Notes under the pieces: generated by a model
What the model was told of the DNA's origin: nothing
Database searches by the model: none
The model's input: the letters and a program-made list of their open reading frames with translations, nothing else
Part shown: one piece after another, positions 15,963 through 25,029 of the stretch
Layout of the letters: each line of letters begins with the position of its first letter
Numbering within the stretch: position 1 is the stretch's first letter
Program-made: the position numbers and the translations under genes
Assembly: GCF_009913235.1 (NCBI RefSeq)
Contig: NZ_CP047897.1
Coordinates: forward strand, 2,913,001-2,977,000
Origin: Nibribacter ruber
GTDB taxonomy: Bacteria > Bacteroidota > Bacteroidia > Cytophagales > Hymenobacteraceae
Direction of reading: 5' to 3'
Length of the DNA stretch: 64,000 bases

Positions 15963-17450
15963 ATGCTTTCACTTCTTCTTTCACACCAATGGAAAGAAAC
16001 CACCCGGTCTTCTGTCTGGCAGAAAAACCTGGCGGTAAACTTGGTGCTGGGCTTCTTCATGCTCCTCATGCTCCTGTATGTGGTGATGCTGGGTTTCTTC
16101 CTGGACAAGATCCTCAATTACATGTTTCCGGGCAAAGAGACGCTGGCCATGATCAATGGCGGTCTCTTGTTTTATTTCATGATTGACCTGGCTCTGCGCT
16201 TCTTCATGCAGGAACTGCCCGTGCTGGGCATACAGCCGTACCTGCACCTGCCGGTGGGCAAATCTAAGCTGGTCAACTTCGTTCTCTGGAAGTCTGTTAC
16301 CAGCCTCTTCAACTTCCTGCCGCTGTTCCTGTTCATTCCCTTCGCGGTAAAGACGCTGCCGGCGGTGTATGGCACCACCGGTACCTGTATGTGGGTGCTG
16401 GGCGTGTTCCTGCTCACACTGGTGAATAACTTTATCACCATGTACGTGAAGCGCCAGTTGGTGGAAAAACCCTTGGTGACGTTTGGATTTCTGGCGGCGG
16501 TGATCGGCCTGGCCGTGGCAGACTATTTCAATCTTATTTCGCTTAGCACCGCTTCTCGCTATTTCTTCAATGCCCTAGGTACGCAACCAGTTTGGGTGTT
16601 GGTGCCGCTAGTGCTGTTGGTGGCGGTGTATGTTCTAAACTTCAATTTCTTGATTTCGCATACCTATCCAGAAGAGATGCGAGTGAACAAGGCCTCTAAG
16701 GTGGGGGACAGCGCAGAGATTGGCTTTCTGCAGCGGTTTGGTGAACTGGGTACCTTGATTGGTCTGGAACTGCGCCTGATTCAACGGCACAAGCGGCCCA
16801 GGTCTGTGGTGATCATGTCCATCTTCTTTCTGGCGTACGGCTTTGTCTTCTACATGAACAAGGTGTACACAGATGGTTTTGCGATGATGATCTTCCCGGG
16901 TATTTTCATGACGGGTTTTATGATGATGAGCTACGGGCAGTTTGTACCGGGCTGGCAAAGCGCCCACTTTGACGCCTTGCTTACCAAGCGTCTTAGCCCT
17001 TATACCTTCTTCCTCGCTAAGTACTGGCTGTTTGTTCCGGCTAGCGTTGTGGCTTATCTGGTTACCTTGCTTTATGGCCTGTTACCAGAAGTAGGTGGTA
17101 AGATCATGTTGATAAATACGGCCTGCTTCCTATACAATATTGGCATTAACACATTTGTGGTGCTTTTTATGAGTACGTTCAACAAGAAACGCATTGACCT
17201 GAGCAAGAGTGCCTCATTCAACTGGCAAGGGGTAGGTGCCTCACAGTTTATCCTGATGTTGCCAATTCTGCTAGGGCCTATCCTAATTTACCTGCCCTTC
17301 AATCTTTTGGGTCAGCCTTACTGGGGCGTAGCTGCCTTGGGCGTCTTGGGTATCTTAGGCTTCATCTTCCATAAGCAATTGCTGGGCTTGGTGGTAAAGC
17401 GCTTTAACGCCCAGAAGTATGAGATTGCCGCCGGTTTCAGACAAGCCTAA
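15963..17450 (+). CDS. DUF5687 family ABC transporter permease
   Basis: The 495-residue protein is strongly hydrophobic, with about a dozen membrane segments and two large soluble loops. It reads as the DUF5687 family of Bacteroidota, membrane partners of ABC-2-like ATPases. The next gene, 108 nt downstream on the same strand, is such an ATPase, so the pair should form one exporter or membrane-remodelling complex. The substrate is unknown. The ATG at 15963 begins the conserved N-terminal LLSHQWKETTRSSVW segment. A TTATCCACA box (minus strand) follows the stop at 17456-17464. Confidence 0.88.
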   Translation: MLSLLLSHQWKETTRSSVWQKNLAVNLVLGFFMLLMLLYVVMLGFFLDKILNYMFPGKETLAMINGGLLFYFMIDLALRFFMQELPVLGIQPYLHLPVGKSKLVNFVLWKSVTSLFNFLPLFLFIPFAVKTLPAVYGTTGTCMWVLGVFLLTLVNNFITMYVKRQLVEKPLVTFGFLAAVIGLAVADYFNLISLSTASRYFFNALGTQPVWVLVPLVLLVAVYVLNFNFLISHTYPEEMRVNKASKVGDSAEIGFLQRFGELGTLIGLELRLIQRHKRPRSVVIMSIFFLAYGFVFYMNKVYTDGFAMMIFPGIFMTGFMMMSYGQFVPGWQSAHFDALLTKRLSPYTFFLAKYWLFVPASVVAYLVTLLYGLLPEVGGKIMLINTACFLYNIGINTFVVLFMSTFNKKRIDLSKSASFNWQGVGASQFILMLPILLGPILIYLPFNLLGQPYWGVAALGVLGILGFIFHKQLLGLVVKRFNAQKYEIAAGFRQA

Positions 17451-17558
17451 CCCTCTGTGGATAACTTGTAGCTGTTTAAAGCAGATTAAAGTATAATAAA
17501 CTGAAAATAAGTAATTTACTGCATAAGGACTTGGCGCTTGTGTTTAAAATATAAAGAT

Positions 17559-18251
17559 ATGATAGAAGTACGCAACCTTCAGAAAAGATACAATGGCGTG
17601 ACCGTGGTAGATATTCCGGCACTGGCCATCAACAAAGGCGAAACCATTGGCCTGGTAGGCAACAACGGCGCTGGCAAGACCACCTTCTTCCGGATGATCC
17701 TGGACTTGATACGCCCGTCTGGCGGCGAGGTCCTGAGCAAAGACACCAATGTGCGCTCCTCTGAAGACTGGAAACAGTACACCGGCTCTCACCTGGACGA
17801 AGGCTTTTTGATTGACTACCTCACGCCAGAGGAGTACTTTAACTTCATTGGTAAGCTCAACGGTCTCACTCCCGGCGATGTGCAGGCGTTTCTGGAGCGG
17901 TTCCAGGATTTTTTCAATGGGGAGATTCTGGCGCAGCGCAAATATATCAGAGACTTCTCCAAAGGAAACCAGAAGAAGGTAGGCGTGGCTGCCGCCGTCA
18001 TGTCAGACCCAGAGCTGCTGATTCTGGATGAGCCCTTCGCTAACCTGGACCCTAGCTCACAGATACGCCTCAAGAACCTTTTGAAAGACCTTAAGCGCCA
18101 AGGCATCACCATGCTCATCTCCAGCCACGACCTAAGCCACGTGATTGAAGTCTGCGACCGCATTGTGCTGCTAGAAAAAGGCAAAGTGGTGGAAGACATG
18201 AAGACCAATGAAACTACCCTGCAGCAGCTGGAAAGCTATTTCACAGTATAG
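17559..18251 (+). CDS. ABC transporter ATP-binding protein, partner of the DUF5687 permease
   Basis: The 230-residue ATPase has Walker A GNNGAGKT at 34-41, Walker B LLILDEPFANLD at about 151-162 and the switch His in ISSHDLSH. The signature motif, normally LSGGQ, here reads FSKGNQKK. That variant occurs in ABC-2-type ATPases such as CcmA/YhaQ-like proteins, so it does not imply inactivity. Start ATG 17559 is preferred over the TTG 21 nt upstream because the family begins MIEVRNLxK. It couples ATP hydrolysis to the adjacent permease. Confidence 0.93.
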   Translation: MIEVRNLQKRYNGVTVVDIPALAINKGETIGLVGNNGAGKTTFFRMILDLIRPSGGEVLSKDTNVRSSEDWKQYTGSHLDEGFLIDYLTPEEYFNFIGKLNGLTPGDVQAFLERFQDFFNGEILAQRKYIRDFSKGNQKKVGVAAAVMSDPELLILDEPFANLDPSSQIRLKNLLKDLKRQGITMLISSHDLSHVIEVCDRIVLLEKGKVVEDMKTNETTLQQLESYFTV

Positions 18252-18327
18252 TTATCCACAGGTGATTGGTTGGCTCATGGCCAAGCGGATGCCTAGATGT
18301 AGAAACAAAAACTATTAGAAGGAAAGG

Positions 18328-18365
18328 CGTTTTTGGGCTGATTTACAGGAATTAGCCCAAAAACG
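18328..18365. repeat. 38-nt dispersed palindrome, copy 12, extended stem
   Basis: The arms are CGTTTTTGGGC and AGCCCAAAAACG. Flanking AAAGG and CCTTT extend the pairing to 18323-18370. A TTATCCACA box lies upstream at 18252-18260. Confidence 0.9.
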
Positions 18366-18395
18366 CCTTTCTGTTTACCTATAACCCAGAAGACT

Positions 18396-19754
18396 TTGAC
18401 TAAGAGATTTAAGAAAATGGTAGTGGCTTTCCTGTTGCTATCCTTCCCCTTTGCGGGTGTGGCTCAAAAGAAGCAGCCCTTCAACAAACAGAAAATGGAT
18501 AGCCTGCTCTCGGTTCTTGAAAGTAAGGACAAGCTCATGGGCGCAGTGGCCATTTACCAAGAGGGCAAACCTGTGTATAACCGTTCCATTGGCTACGCTA
18601 TGGTAGACGGCAATGCAAAGGAAAAGGCCACCACGGCTACGCGCTACAGGATCGGTTCCATTTCCAAGACTTTTACAGCCACGCTTATCCTGCAGTTGAT
18701 AGAAGAGAAAAAATTGGCCTTGAACACTCCGCTTTCTACTTTTTTTCCGGAATTTGAAAACGCATCTGCCATCACCGTTGAGCATCTGCTAAACCAGCAC
18801 AGCGGCCTGATGAGCTTTACCTCTGTGCCCACCTATGGTTTGTACATGACGCAACCCAAAACCCAGGCAGACATGCTGGCCATCATGGCCTCGCTGAAAC
18901 CCATTGCCGAACCAGGAGCCAAGTATGACTACAGCAACACCAACTACGTGCTGCTAGGGTATATTGTAGAACGCGTTACCAAGAAGCCGTATGCGCAGGT
19001 TCTACAAGAAAAGATTGTGGATAAGCTTAAGTTGAAAGATACGTATTACGGCGGAAAGATTGACAGAACCAAAAAGGAGGCGGCTTCTTTCAAATTTATC
19101 AACAACCAGTGGAGTCTAGCGCCAGAGACAGACATGAGCATTCCGCACGGGGCAGGGGCTATTGTTTCCACTACCAAAGACTTGGCCGTGTTCATTAATG
19201 GGTTGTTTGCCGGCAAGCTTATTTCCATGGCTTCCTTGGAGCAAATGAAAACGATCAAGGACGGTTATGGTCTGGGATTGGTCACCCTAAAGTTTGACAA
19301 CCAGGTTTCTTACGGGCATGGCGGCATTATTGACGGGTTCAACTCCATGATTAGCTACTTTCCAGAGCAGAAACTGACCATGGCAACTACCTTCAATGGC
19401 CTCAACATCAACCCGAGCGATGCCCATGTAGGGATTCTGAGCATAGCGTTTAACAAGCCGTACAAAGTACCCACTTATGCGGCGCCCAAGAACCTGAATC
19501 TGGACCTGACCAAATACGAGGGCACGTTTGTCTCTCAGCAGTTTCCTTTAAAGATTACCATGCGCAAAGAGGGAGAATTGCTTATGTCACAGGCACAGGG
19601 ACAGTCTGCCTTTGCCCTGGAGCCTAGATCGTCGCAGAACTTTGTGTTTGAGCCGGCCCAGATTGAGATTGAGTTTAAGGCCAATGAGGCAGGAGTCTTT
19701 GACCAGTTTACCTTGACGCAGGGGGCTGGCAAATACCACTTCACCAAAGAGTAG
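18396..19754 (+). CDS. Serine hydrolase of the class C beta-lactamase / DD-peptidase fold
   Basis: The 452-residue exported protein has a signal peptide ending GVAQ (about 24). Its penicillin-binding fold carries SxxK as S88-I-S-K91, YSN at 179-181 and a late HGG near residue 310. The family includes esterases, D-aminopeptidases and beta-lactamase-like proteins, and this copy cannot be assigned to one. After about residue 360 comes a small beta-rich tail like those of other Bacteroidota serine hydrolases. I chose TTG 18396 because it gives the basic n-region TKRFKK before the hydrophobic core; ATG 18417 would remove it. Confidence 0.9.
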   Translation: MTKRFKKMVVAFLLLSFPFAGVAQKKQPFNKQKMDSLLSVLESKDKLMGAVAIYQEGKPVYNRSIGYAMVDGNAKEKATTATRYRIGSISKTFTATLILQLIEEKKLALNTPLSTFFPEFENASAITVEHLLNQHSGLMSFTSVPTYGLYMTQPKTQADMLAIMASLKPIAEPGAKYDYSNTNYVLLGYIVERVTKKPYAQVLQEKIVDKLKLKDTYYGGKIDRTKKEAASFKFINNQWSLAPETDMSIPHGAGAIVSTTKDLAVFINGLFAGKLISMASLEQMKTIKDGYGLGLVTLKFDNQVSYGHGGIIDGFNSMISYFPEQKLTMATTFNGLNINPSDAHVGILSIAFNKPYKVPTYAAPKNLNLDLTKYEGTFVSQQFPLKITMRKEGELLMSQAQGQSAFALEPRSSQNFVFEPAQIEIEFKANEAGVFDQFTLTQGAGKYHFTKE

Positions 19755-19776
19755 GAAAGTAAATACTGGCTACGTT

Positions 19777-19814
19777 CGTTTTTGGCCTGTTTTACCCAAA
19801 ACTGACCAAAAACG
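19777..19814. repeat. 38-nt dispersed palindrome, copy 13
   Basis: The arms are CGTTTTTGGCC and TGACCAAAAACG, with an altered centre. It lies 22 nt after the serine hydrolase stop. Confidence 0.88.
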
Positions 19815-19818
19815 CCGT

Positions 19819-19849
19819 TTTGATTATAGGCGTATAGCCAAGACATTTG
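19819..19849 (+). promoter_or_regulatory. Candidate promoter for the membrane hydrolase gene
   Basis: TTTG at 19819-19822 and GACATTTG at 19842-19849 (one mismatch to TAnnTTTG) are 19 nt apart, the usual spacing. Transcription would begin almost at the ATG, giving a very short leader. Confidence 0.35.
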
Positions 19850-19856
19850 CAAACGT

Positions 19857-20894
19857 ATGGATTCATTGACGCACGCCGCCATTGGGGCCTGTATAGGAGA
19901 AATTGTGCTTGGGAGAAAGCTGGGCAGGCACGCGCTCTGGCTGGGGGCCCTGGCACAGAACCTGCCAGATGTGGACGTGGCGACAGCACTGTGGCTGCCG
20001 TTCTCTCAGAATCTGTTGGTGCACCGGGGCATTACCCATTCCTTTCTCTTCGGGGGGCTGGTGGCGTTGGTTCTGGCGCTGGCTCTATCCCGGTGGAAAC
20101 CGACAAAGAAGGTGGGTCTGTTGCCGCTGCTGCTCTTCTTTTTAGGCCAGATTTTTCTGCATGACCTGCTAGACACCTGCAACGCTTACGGTACCGGACT
20201 GCTACTGCCCTTTAGTGAGACACGGTTCTCCTGGCATTTGCTGTACGTGGCTGACCCGCTGTTCACGCTGTGGCCTGTGCTGGCGGTAGTGGGCCTATTG
20301 TCCCTGAAAAAGCTTACGTTGCAGCGCCGGAAAATCTGGCCACTCCTAGGCTTGCTTTTGCCGATCGCCTACCTGGGCTACGCCTTCCAGAATAAGCAAA
20401 CCGTGGAGCAAGGCATACAGGCTTCATTGGCTCAACAAAAGCTGCAGGTGCAAGATCACTTTAGTACGCCCACGCCTTTCAACAACTGGCTTTGGTACGT
20501 GGTGGCTGCGTCAGATAGTGGGTATTACATTGGCTATAGATCTGTGTTTGAAGACCCGGCGGCACTTACCGCGTTTGAGTTCTTTCCCAGAAACAGCCAC
20601 TTATTAACATCCTACCCAGACCAACAGGAAGTGCAGGACCTGAAGCAGTTTGCCGCTGGCTATTACCTAGCAGAGCAACGGCAAGACACGCTGCTTTTTC
20701 AGGTGCTTCGGTTTGGGCAGGTACTGGGTTGGCGCGACAAGAATGCTACATTTGCCTTTCATTATTACCTCCAGCCCAAATTAGACAATACGCTGGCAGT
20801 TCAACGCGGAAGGTTCCAGGGTTGGGACGCGGCCACCATGCGGCAACTTTTCCACAGAATCTTTCAGCCCGCAAGTACTCAAACAACCAAATAA
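19857..20894 (+). CDS. Membrane-bound metal-dependent hydrolase (YdjM/DUF457-like)
   Basis: The 345-residue protein begins MDSLTHAAIGACIGE, the hallmark N-terminus of this family. The metal-ligand-like sites are the DSLTH His, D40/D42 in LPDVDV and HRGITHS, with four to five membrane segments up to about residue 180. The C-terminal 150 residues are soluble and beta-rich. The family is annotated as metal-dependent hydrolase with unproven substrates. A candidate promoter is immediately upstream. The next gene begins 39 nt downstream and may be co-transcribed. Confidence 0.88.
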   Translation: MDSLTHAAIGACIGEIVLGRKLGRHALWLGALAQNLPDVDVATALWLPFSQNLLVHRGITHSFLFGGLVALVLALALSRWKPTKKVGLLPLLLFFLGQIFLHDLLDTCNAYGTGLLLPFSETRFSWHLLYVADPLFTLWPVLAVVGLLSLKKLTLQRRKIWPLLGLLLPIAYLGYAFQNKQTVEQGIQASLAQQKLQVQDHFSTPTPFNNWLWYVVAASDSGYYIGYRSVFEDPAALTAFEFFPRNSHLLTSYPDQQEVQDLKQFAAGYYLAEQRQDTLLFQVLRFGQVLGWRDKNATFAFHYYLQPKLDNTLAVQRGRFQGWDAATMRQLFHRIFQPASTQTTK

Positions 20895-20932
20895 TCATTG
20901 CCCTTCGGCAGATTAAAAACTGCCTTCTACCC

Positions 20933-21487
20933 ATGCAAAAACTGGTGCACCTTTTCATTTTCTGTATACAGGCTAGCCTTACGGCCGTGATTCTGGTTTG
21001 TCTGTACCTGCTTTTCGCGGTCTTGGATTATGAAGGCGGTTTCCCTGGATTCATGGGTCTGGTGTTGTTTCAGCCGCTGATGGCGCTTCTGTGTGCTGTG
21101 GTTACCGTGGGCGCGGTCTTTTTAATGGGTTTGCCCATACGGGTCAGCAGGCGCCTGCATCATTGGTGGCGGAAACACTTCTATCTGGCCATTTTGCTCG
21201 CGGTGCTTGGGGTTCTCTTCTGTTTGGTATCTCTTGTGCCCTCGTTCATGAAAGAAGTCACGTATCAAGAAGGAGGCGCAACAATAAGGAAGACCATTCC
21301 CAATGTCGCTCTCTTCCTCTGGGGTTGGGGTACGCTGGCTTTTGGCACCCTGCACCTTTTTCCGCCTTTGGGCATAGAGGCAAGAATAAAACAACTGGTA
21401 GCGAAGATGCTGAAGCTTGGCGTAGAAAGGCTGGATGTGAAAAGCAGTAAACGTCTTTTAGATAGTGATTTACATCCAAAAGGTTGA
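20933..21487 (+). CDS. Hypothetical four-helix inner-membrane protein
   Basis: I recognise no family. The 184-residue product has four hydrophobic segments (about 5-27, 36-62, 79-101 and 120-142) and a basic cytoplasmic tail. The open frame extends back to 20729, but that part overlaps the preceding gene in another frame. The ATG at 20933 starts the first helix directly and leaves a 39-nt gap. It sits between the YdjM-like protein and cardiolipin synthase. Confidence 0.75.
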   Translation: MQKLVHLFIFCIQASLTAVILVCLYLLFAVLDYEGGFPGFMGLVLFQPLMALLCAVVTVGAVFLMGLPIRVSRRLHHWWRKHFYLAILLAVLGVLFCLVSLVPSFMKEVTYQEGGATIRKTIPNVALFLWGWGTLAFGTLHLFPPLGIEARIKQLVAKMLKLGVERLDVKSSKRLLDSDLHPKG

Positions 21488-21521
21488 CTTTCTTAGATAG
21501 ATTTATCCACAGTGAAACAAC

Positions 21522-23033
21522 ATGATTGAGAAGCTCAGGCTGTTTCTGGAGAATTCCCCTCTGGATTTTCTATTAGACCAGAAGAACTGGGTGCTTCTGG
21601 GCAACATCTTGTACACCGCAGTGCTGGTATTGGTCTGCCTGCGCATTGTATATGATACCCGTTCTACGTCCAAGACGCTGGCCTATCTGCTCATTGCCAT
21701 CTTTGTGCCGTTCCTGGGCATGGTGGTGTACTTTTCCTTCGGGATTAATTATAAGAAGCGGCGCATCTACACTAAGAAGCTCATAGAGGACGAAGTCTTT
21801 ATTACTGCGCTGGAGCACCGCGTGACGGCGTACTCAGAAAGGAACCTGAAGAGCAGTAGCCCAGAAGTACAAGCCAACAAAGAACTGGTCAAACTCCTGC
21901 TGCGGGACAGTATGAGTCCGCTTACGGTGGGCAACAAGGTGAAGATATTGCTCAACGGCGAAGAAACGTTCCCCGCAATATTAGAAGCGCTGCGCCAGGC
22001 CCGGCATCATATCCACATAGAATATTATATCATAGATGATGACACGGTAGGCAACCAAATCAAGGACGTGCTCATTCAAAAGGCGAGGGAAGGCGTGCAG
22101 GTGCGCTTGATTTATGACGACTACGGCAGCCGGTCCATCAGGGGGAAGTACCTGGCAGAACTGCTGGCGGCAGGCGTAGAGGCCCATCCGTTTCATAAAG
22201 TGCACTTCTGGCTGCTGGCCAACCGGCTCAACTATAGAAACCACCGCAAGATCATCATCATAGACGCTAAGACGGCGTTTGTGGGCGGCATCAACATAGC
22301 AGACCGCTACATCAACTCACCTGAGGCCAAGAAAAGCCTCTACTGGCGCGACACTCATTTGCGCATAGACGGTCCCGGCATTTACTATCTGCAGTACCTG
22401 TTCTTCTGCGACTGGAACTTCTGCTCTAGCCAGCAACTTGCTCCAGAGGAGCATTACTTCATCACAGACCCTATAGAAGGCCAGCATTGCCACGTGCAAA
22501 TAGCGGCCAGCGGACCAGATTCCCCTACGGCCACTATTCTGTTTTCCTTGCTTCAGTCCATCTACCTGGCTCAAGAGGAAGTGTTGATAACTACGCCTTA
22601 TTTCATACCCGGTGAAAGCATTTTAAACGCCTTGTGCGTGGCTGCCATGGGGGGCGTGTCTGTTAAGTTGTTGGTGCCGGGCATTGCAGATTCTGGCTTG
22701 GTGAACGCTGCGGCCTGGTCTTACTATGATGATCTGCTGTTAGCGGGTGTGGAAATCTACCTGTACCAGAAAGGCTTCATGCACGCCAAGACCATGGTCA
22801 TAGACGGCAACATGGCCATGGTGGGCACCGCCAACATGGACAACCGAAGCTTCGAGCTCAACTTTGAGGTGAACGCGGTGGTCTATGATCAGGAAATCTC
22901 CCAGCAACTGCGCTCTGTCTTTTACCAAGACCTAGAGCAATCCAAGAGAATAAACCCAGAAGAATGGCGCAACCGCTCCAAAGTGAAACAGCTCTTTGAG
23001 AAACTGGCTAGGTTGCTGTCACCGTTGCTATAA
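21522..23033 (+). CDS. cls: Cardiolipin synthase (phospholipase D family)
   Basis: The enzyme makes cardiolipin from two phosphatidylglycerol molecules at the inner membrane. The 503-residue protein has two N-terminal membrane helices (about 24-42 and 51-72). Two PLD HKD motifs follow: NHRKIIIIDAKTAFVGG near 240 and HAKTMVIDGNMAMVGTAN near 421. Length and topology match bacterial ClsA. A TTATCCACA box lies at 21503-21511 just before the start. The gene converges on the thioesterase gene with a palindrome between them. Confidence 0.95.
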   Translation: MIEKLRLFLENSPLDFLLDQKNWVLLGNILYTAVLVLVCLRIVYDTRSTSKTLAYLLIAIFVPFLGMVVYFSFGINYKKRRIYTKKLIEDEVFITALEHRVTAYSERNLKSSSPEVQANKELVKLLLRDSMSPLTVGNKVKILLNGEETFPAILEALRQARHHIHIEYYIIDDDTVGNQIKDVLIQKAREGVQVRLIYDDYGSRSIRGKYLAELLAAGVEAHPFHKVHFWLLANRLNYRNHRKIIIIDAKTAFVGGINIADRYINSPEAKKSLYWRDTHLRIDGPGIYYLQYLFFCDWNFCSSQQLAPEEHYFITDPIEGQHCHVQIAASGPDSPTATILFSLLQSIYLAQEEVLITTPYFIPGESILNALCVAAMGGVSVKLLVPGIADSGLVNAAAWSYYDDLLLAGVEIYLYQKGFMHAKTMVIDGNMAMVGTANMDNRSFELNFEVNAVVYDQEISQQLRSVFYQDLEQSKRINPEEWRNRSKVKQLFEKLARLLSPLL

Positions 23034-23045
23034 AGGGAAAAATGC

Positions 23046-23083
23046 CGTTTTTGACCTGTGTTCTAAAAAATAGGCCAAAAACG
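23046..23083. repeat. 38-nt dispersed palindrome, copy 14
   Basis: The arms are CGTTTTTGACC and GGCCAAAAACG. It sits centrally between two converging stop codons, 12 nt from each, and a TTATCCACA box (minus strand, 23086-23094) follows. Confidence 0.9.
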
Positions 23084-23095
23084 CCTGTGGATAAC

Positions 23096-23671
23096 TTATA
23101 AGCTGAACGCCATCTGGCAGCGCTGACCATCCAGGGTAGGCAAGTGCTGTTGCAGTTCTAGATGCGTCTTAATCTCTTTGAACTCCTGCTCTGACCGGGC
23201 TTTGATTTCTTTGCGTTGCAAGGCTTCAATAAAGCGACGAGCGTCATCTGGGGTTTCCAGGGTGAGGCCGGGTACTAGCGCGGGTTTGTCGTCTTCGCCT
23301 TTGGCCACCATGGTAAAGTAAGAAGTGTTGGTGTGCTTGACAGAGCCGCTCTTTACATTCTCGGCAATCACTTTAATGCCCACCAGCAAAGAGGTTTTGC
23401 CCACGTAGTTGACAGAAGCCATCAAACTCACTAGTTCACCCACTTCTACGGGTTGTAGAAAATGCACGCCGTCTACGGTCACCGTCACGCAGTAATTGCC
23501 CGCATGCTTGGCGGCGCAGGCATACGCTACTTTGTCCATTAAAGAGAGTAGAATGCCGCCGTGAATCTTCCCCCCGAAGTTAGCATAGCTGGGAATCATC
23601 AATTCTGTGAGCGTGGTGCGTGAATGGGAGACGGGTCTAAAGAAGTCTTGTTCTGGCGTAGAGGTAGGCAT
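23096..23671 (-). CDS. Acyl-CoA thioesterase, hotdog fold (YciA-like)
   Basis: The protein should hydrolyse acyl-CoA to free acid and CoA. The 191-residue product has one hotdog domain: GGKIHGGILLSLMDKVAYACAA includes the helix with the catalytic Asp, and HFLQPVEVGELVSLMASV is the following strand region. The last 50 residues are charged and probably helical. It lies in a minus-strand run with DUF1003, with a palindrome separating the two genes. Chain-length preference is not visible. Confidence 0.92.
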   Translation of the reverse strand: MPTSTPEQDFFRPVSHSRTTLTELMIPSYANFGGKIHGGILLSLMDKVAYACAAKHAGNYCVTVTVDGVHFLQPVEVGELVSLMASVNYVGKTSLLVGIKVIAENVKSGSVKHTNTSYFTMVAKGEDDKPALVPGLTLETPDDARRFIEALQRKEIKARSEQEFKEIKTHLELQQHLPTLDGQRCQMAFSL

Positions 23672-23673
23672 TC

Positions 23674-23711
23674 CGTTTTTAGGCTGTTTTCCTAAAAGTA
23701 AGGCAAAAACG
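23674..23711. repeat. 38-nt dispersed palindrome, copy 15
   Basis: The arms are CGTTTTTAGGC and AGGCAAAAACG. It lies 10 nt past the DUF1003 stop and 3 nt before the thioesterase start, so it occupies the whole spacer. Confidence 0.88.
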
Positions 23712-23721
23712 GCAAAAGTGT

Positions 23722-24450
23722 CTACGCGTCTTTTTGCAAACTGCGGTTGATTTCATTGAGCAGCTCTATCTGTATCTGCTGTATCTGGAACATTCTATGG
23801 CCCTGTTGCATGAGCAGGTGGTCAATCTTCTCATGCAGTTGGCGTATCTCTAGTTCGGCTTTTAGGTTGATCTGGTAATCATGCTCGGCACGCAGGCGGT
23901 CTTTCTCTTCCTGGCGGTTCTGGCTCATCATGATGACGGGCGCTTGCAGAGCGGCAATGGAAGAAAGGATGAGGTTGAGCAGGATGAAGGGGAAAGGGTC
24001 AAACGGCTGCCCCAGCAGGTGAATAATGTTGATGATCATCCAGAGGGCCAGAAAAGCCAGAAAGCTGAGGATAAAGCGCCAACTGCCCCCAAAATCAGCG
24101 ATCTTGTCAGAGACCCGCTCTCCAAAGGTGAGCTGCTCTTCGTACGTTGTCTCGGTGTTCTTTGAAAGCAGCTCATTCTGCGAGATGCTGCTCACCACTT
24201 CTTTCTCTAGTTTGGTTAGCTGACCAAATTCCTCTTGTAATAAGGATTCTACAAATGCAGTCCGGTACTTGTTCAGTTCATCCAGAGAGACATAACCAGA
24301 CCGGTCCCAGTGCGGATGGTCCTTGAGAATGAGCGCCACCAGCGGCTCACGCACGGCATTGGCGGGCATCAATTGGTTAAGCGGCAGAGTTTTGCCGGTG
24401 ATTTGGCATTTTCCAGCCAGCGGCAGGTCTTTCAAGGTAGACATACGCAT
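23722..24450 (-). CDS. DUF1003 membrane protein
   Basis: The 242-residue protein carries the DUF1003 core: DKIADFGGSWRFILSF, a membrane pair (about 130-150 and 158-180), NLILSSIAALQAPVIMMSQN and a long charged coiled-coil tail (about 185-240). An N-terminal extension of about 95 residues precedes this. The function of the family is unknown; it is sometimes described as a cyclic-nucleotide-related membrane protein without proof. ATG 24450 or 24444 are both possible starts. Confidence 0.9.
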   Translation of the reverse strand: MRMSTLKDLPLAGKCQITGKTLPLNQLMPANAVREPLVALILKDHPHWDRSGYVSLDELNKYRTAFVESLLQEEFGQLTKLEKEVVSSISQNELLSKNTETTYEEQLTFGERVSDKIADFGGSWRFILSFLAFLALWMIINIIHLLGQPFDPFPFILLNLILSSIAALQAPVIMMSQNRQEEKDRLRAEHDYQINLKAELEIRQLHEKIDHLLMQQGHRMFQIQQIQIELLNEINRSLQKDA

Positions 24451-24523
24451 AGGACTTTACATGAGGTTTAAGGACATTCCCTTAACCTTCCTTCAAGTAC
24501 GTATATCAGCGCGGCAAGAGTAA

Positions 24524-24850
24524 CTACAAGAACACTACGTCGTCAATCACAGATTCGCCCACCTCAGCGTTGATGAGGGTAAGGACTTTGGCCTTGGCCA
24601 TGTTGAGTTCGTGCTTGAGCGGGGCAGAGGTGAGGCGCACAAACAGCTTGCGGTTGCGCACAAAGACTTCCTGCGTTTTCATGGCGATGGCTTTGCCCAT
24701 GATCTTCTCCCAAGAAGCGATTAACTGCACTTCGCTCAGTTTGCCGTTGAGTTTGTACGCCCGCAGCATGGCCTCAATGCTGTCTTTCAAAGAGATGGTA
24801 TCTGCTTTGCGCATGAAGGGGCTTCTGGGGTTCAACGGGCGTAATGACAT
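24524..24850 (-). CDS. DUF721 protein (DciA-like)
   Basis: This 108-residue basic protein contains the DUF721 fold (ASWEKIMGKAIAMKT and FVRLTSAPLKHELNMAKAK). Members of this family near recF or dnaA include DciA, a loader of the replicative helicase DnaB. Its position downstream of recF on the same strand fits a role in replication or repair, but helicase loading here is inferred. A GNAT gene has come between the two. Confidence 0.88.
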   Translation of the reverse strand: MSLRPLNPRSPFMRKADTISLKDSIEAMLRAYKLNGKLSEVQLIASWEKIMGKAIAMKTQEVFVRNRKLFVRLTSAPLKHELNMAKAKVLTLINAEVGESVIDDVVFL

Positions 24851-24980
24851 AGTTTTTGCAGGTAAGGATTTGCGGGTTCTGGACTGCTAAGGTAGCCGTT
24901 TAAAACGCCCCTAAATCCTTTTACGGCAGATGAATTTATCCACCCGGTTATCCCCAGAAATACGCTAAGTTCTGCACCTT

Positions 24981-25018
24981 CGTTTTCAGCCTGATTTCCA
25001 GAAAGTAAGCCAAAAACG
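24981..25018. repeat. 38-nt dispersed palindrome, copy 16
   Basis: The arms are CGTTTTCAGCC and AGCCAAAAACG. It lies 11 nt past the GNAT gene stop. Confidence 0.88.
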
Positions 25019-25029
25019 AGGTTATGGTT

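Noticed and set aside
17941-18000. Inactive ABC ATPase because the signature reads FSKGNQKK rather than LSGGQ
   Set aside because: This variant is usual in the ABC-2-like subfamily that pairs with such permeases; Walker A, Walker B and the switch His are all intact.
7323-23094. Replication origin suggested by TTATCCACA boxes
   Set aside because: The boxes are kilobases apart with no cluster, no AT-rich unwinding region and no dnaA/dnaN; recF nearby is insufficient.
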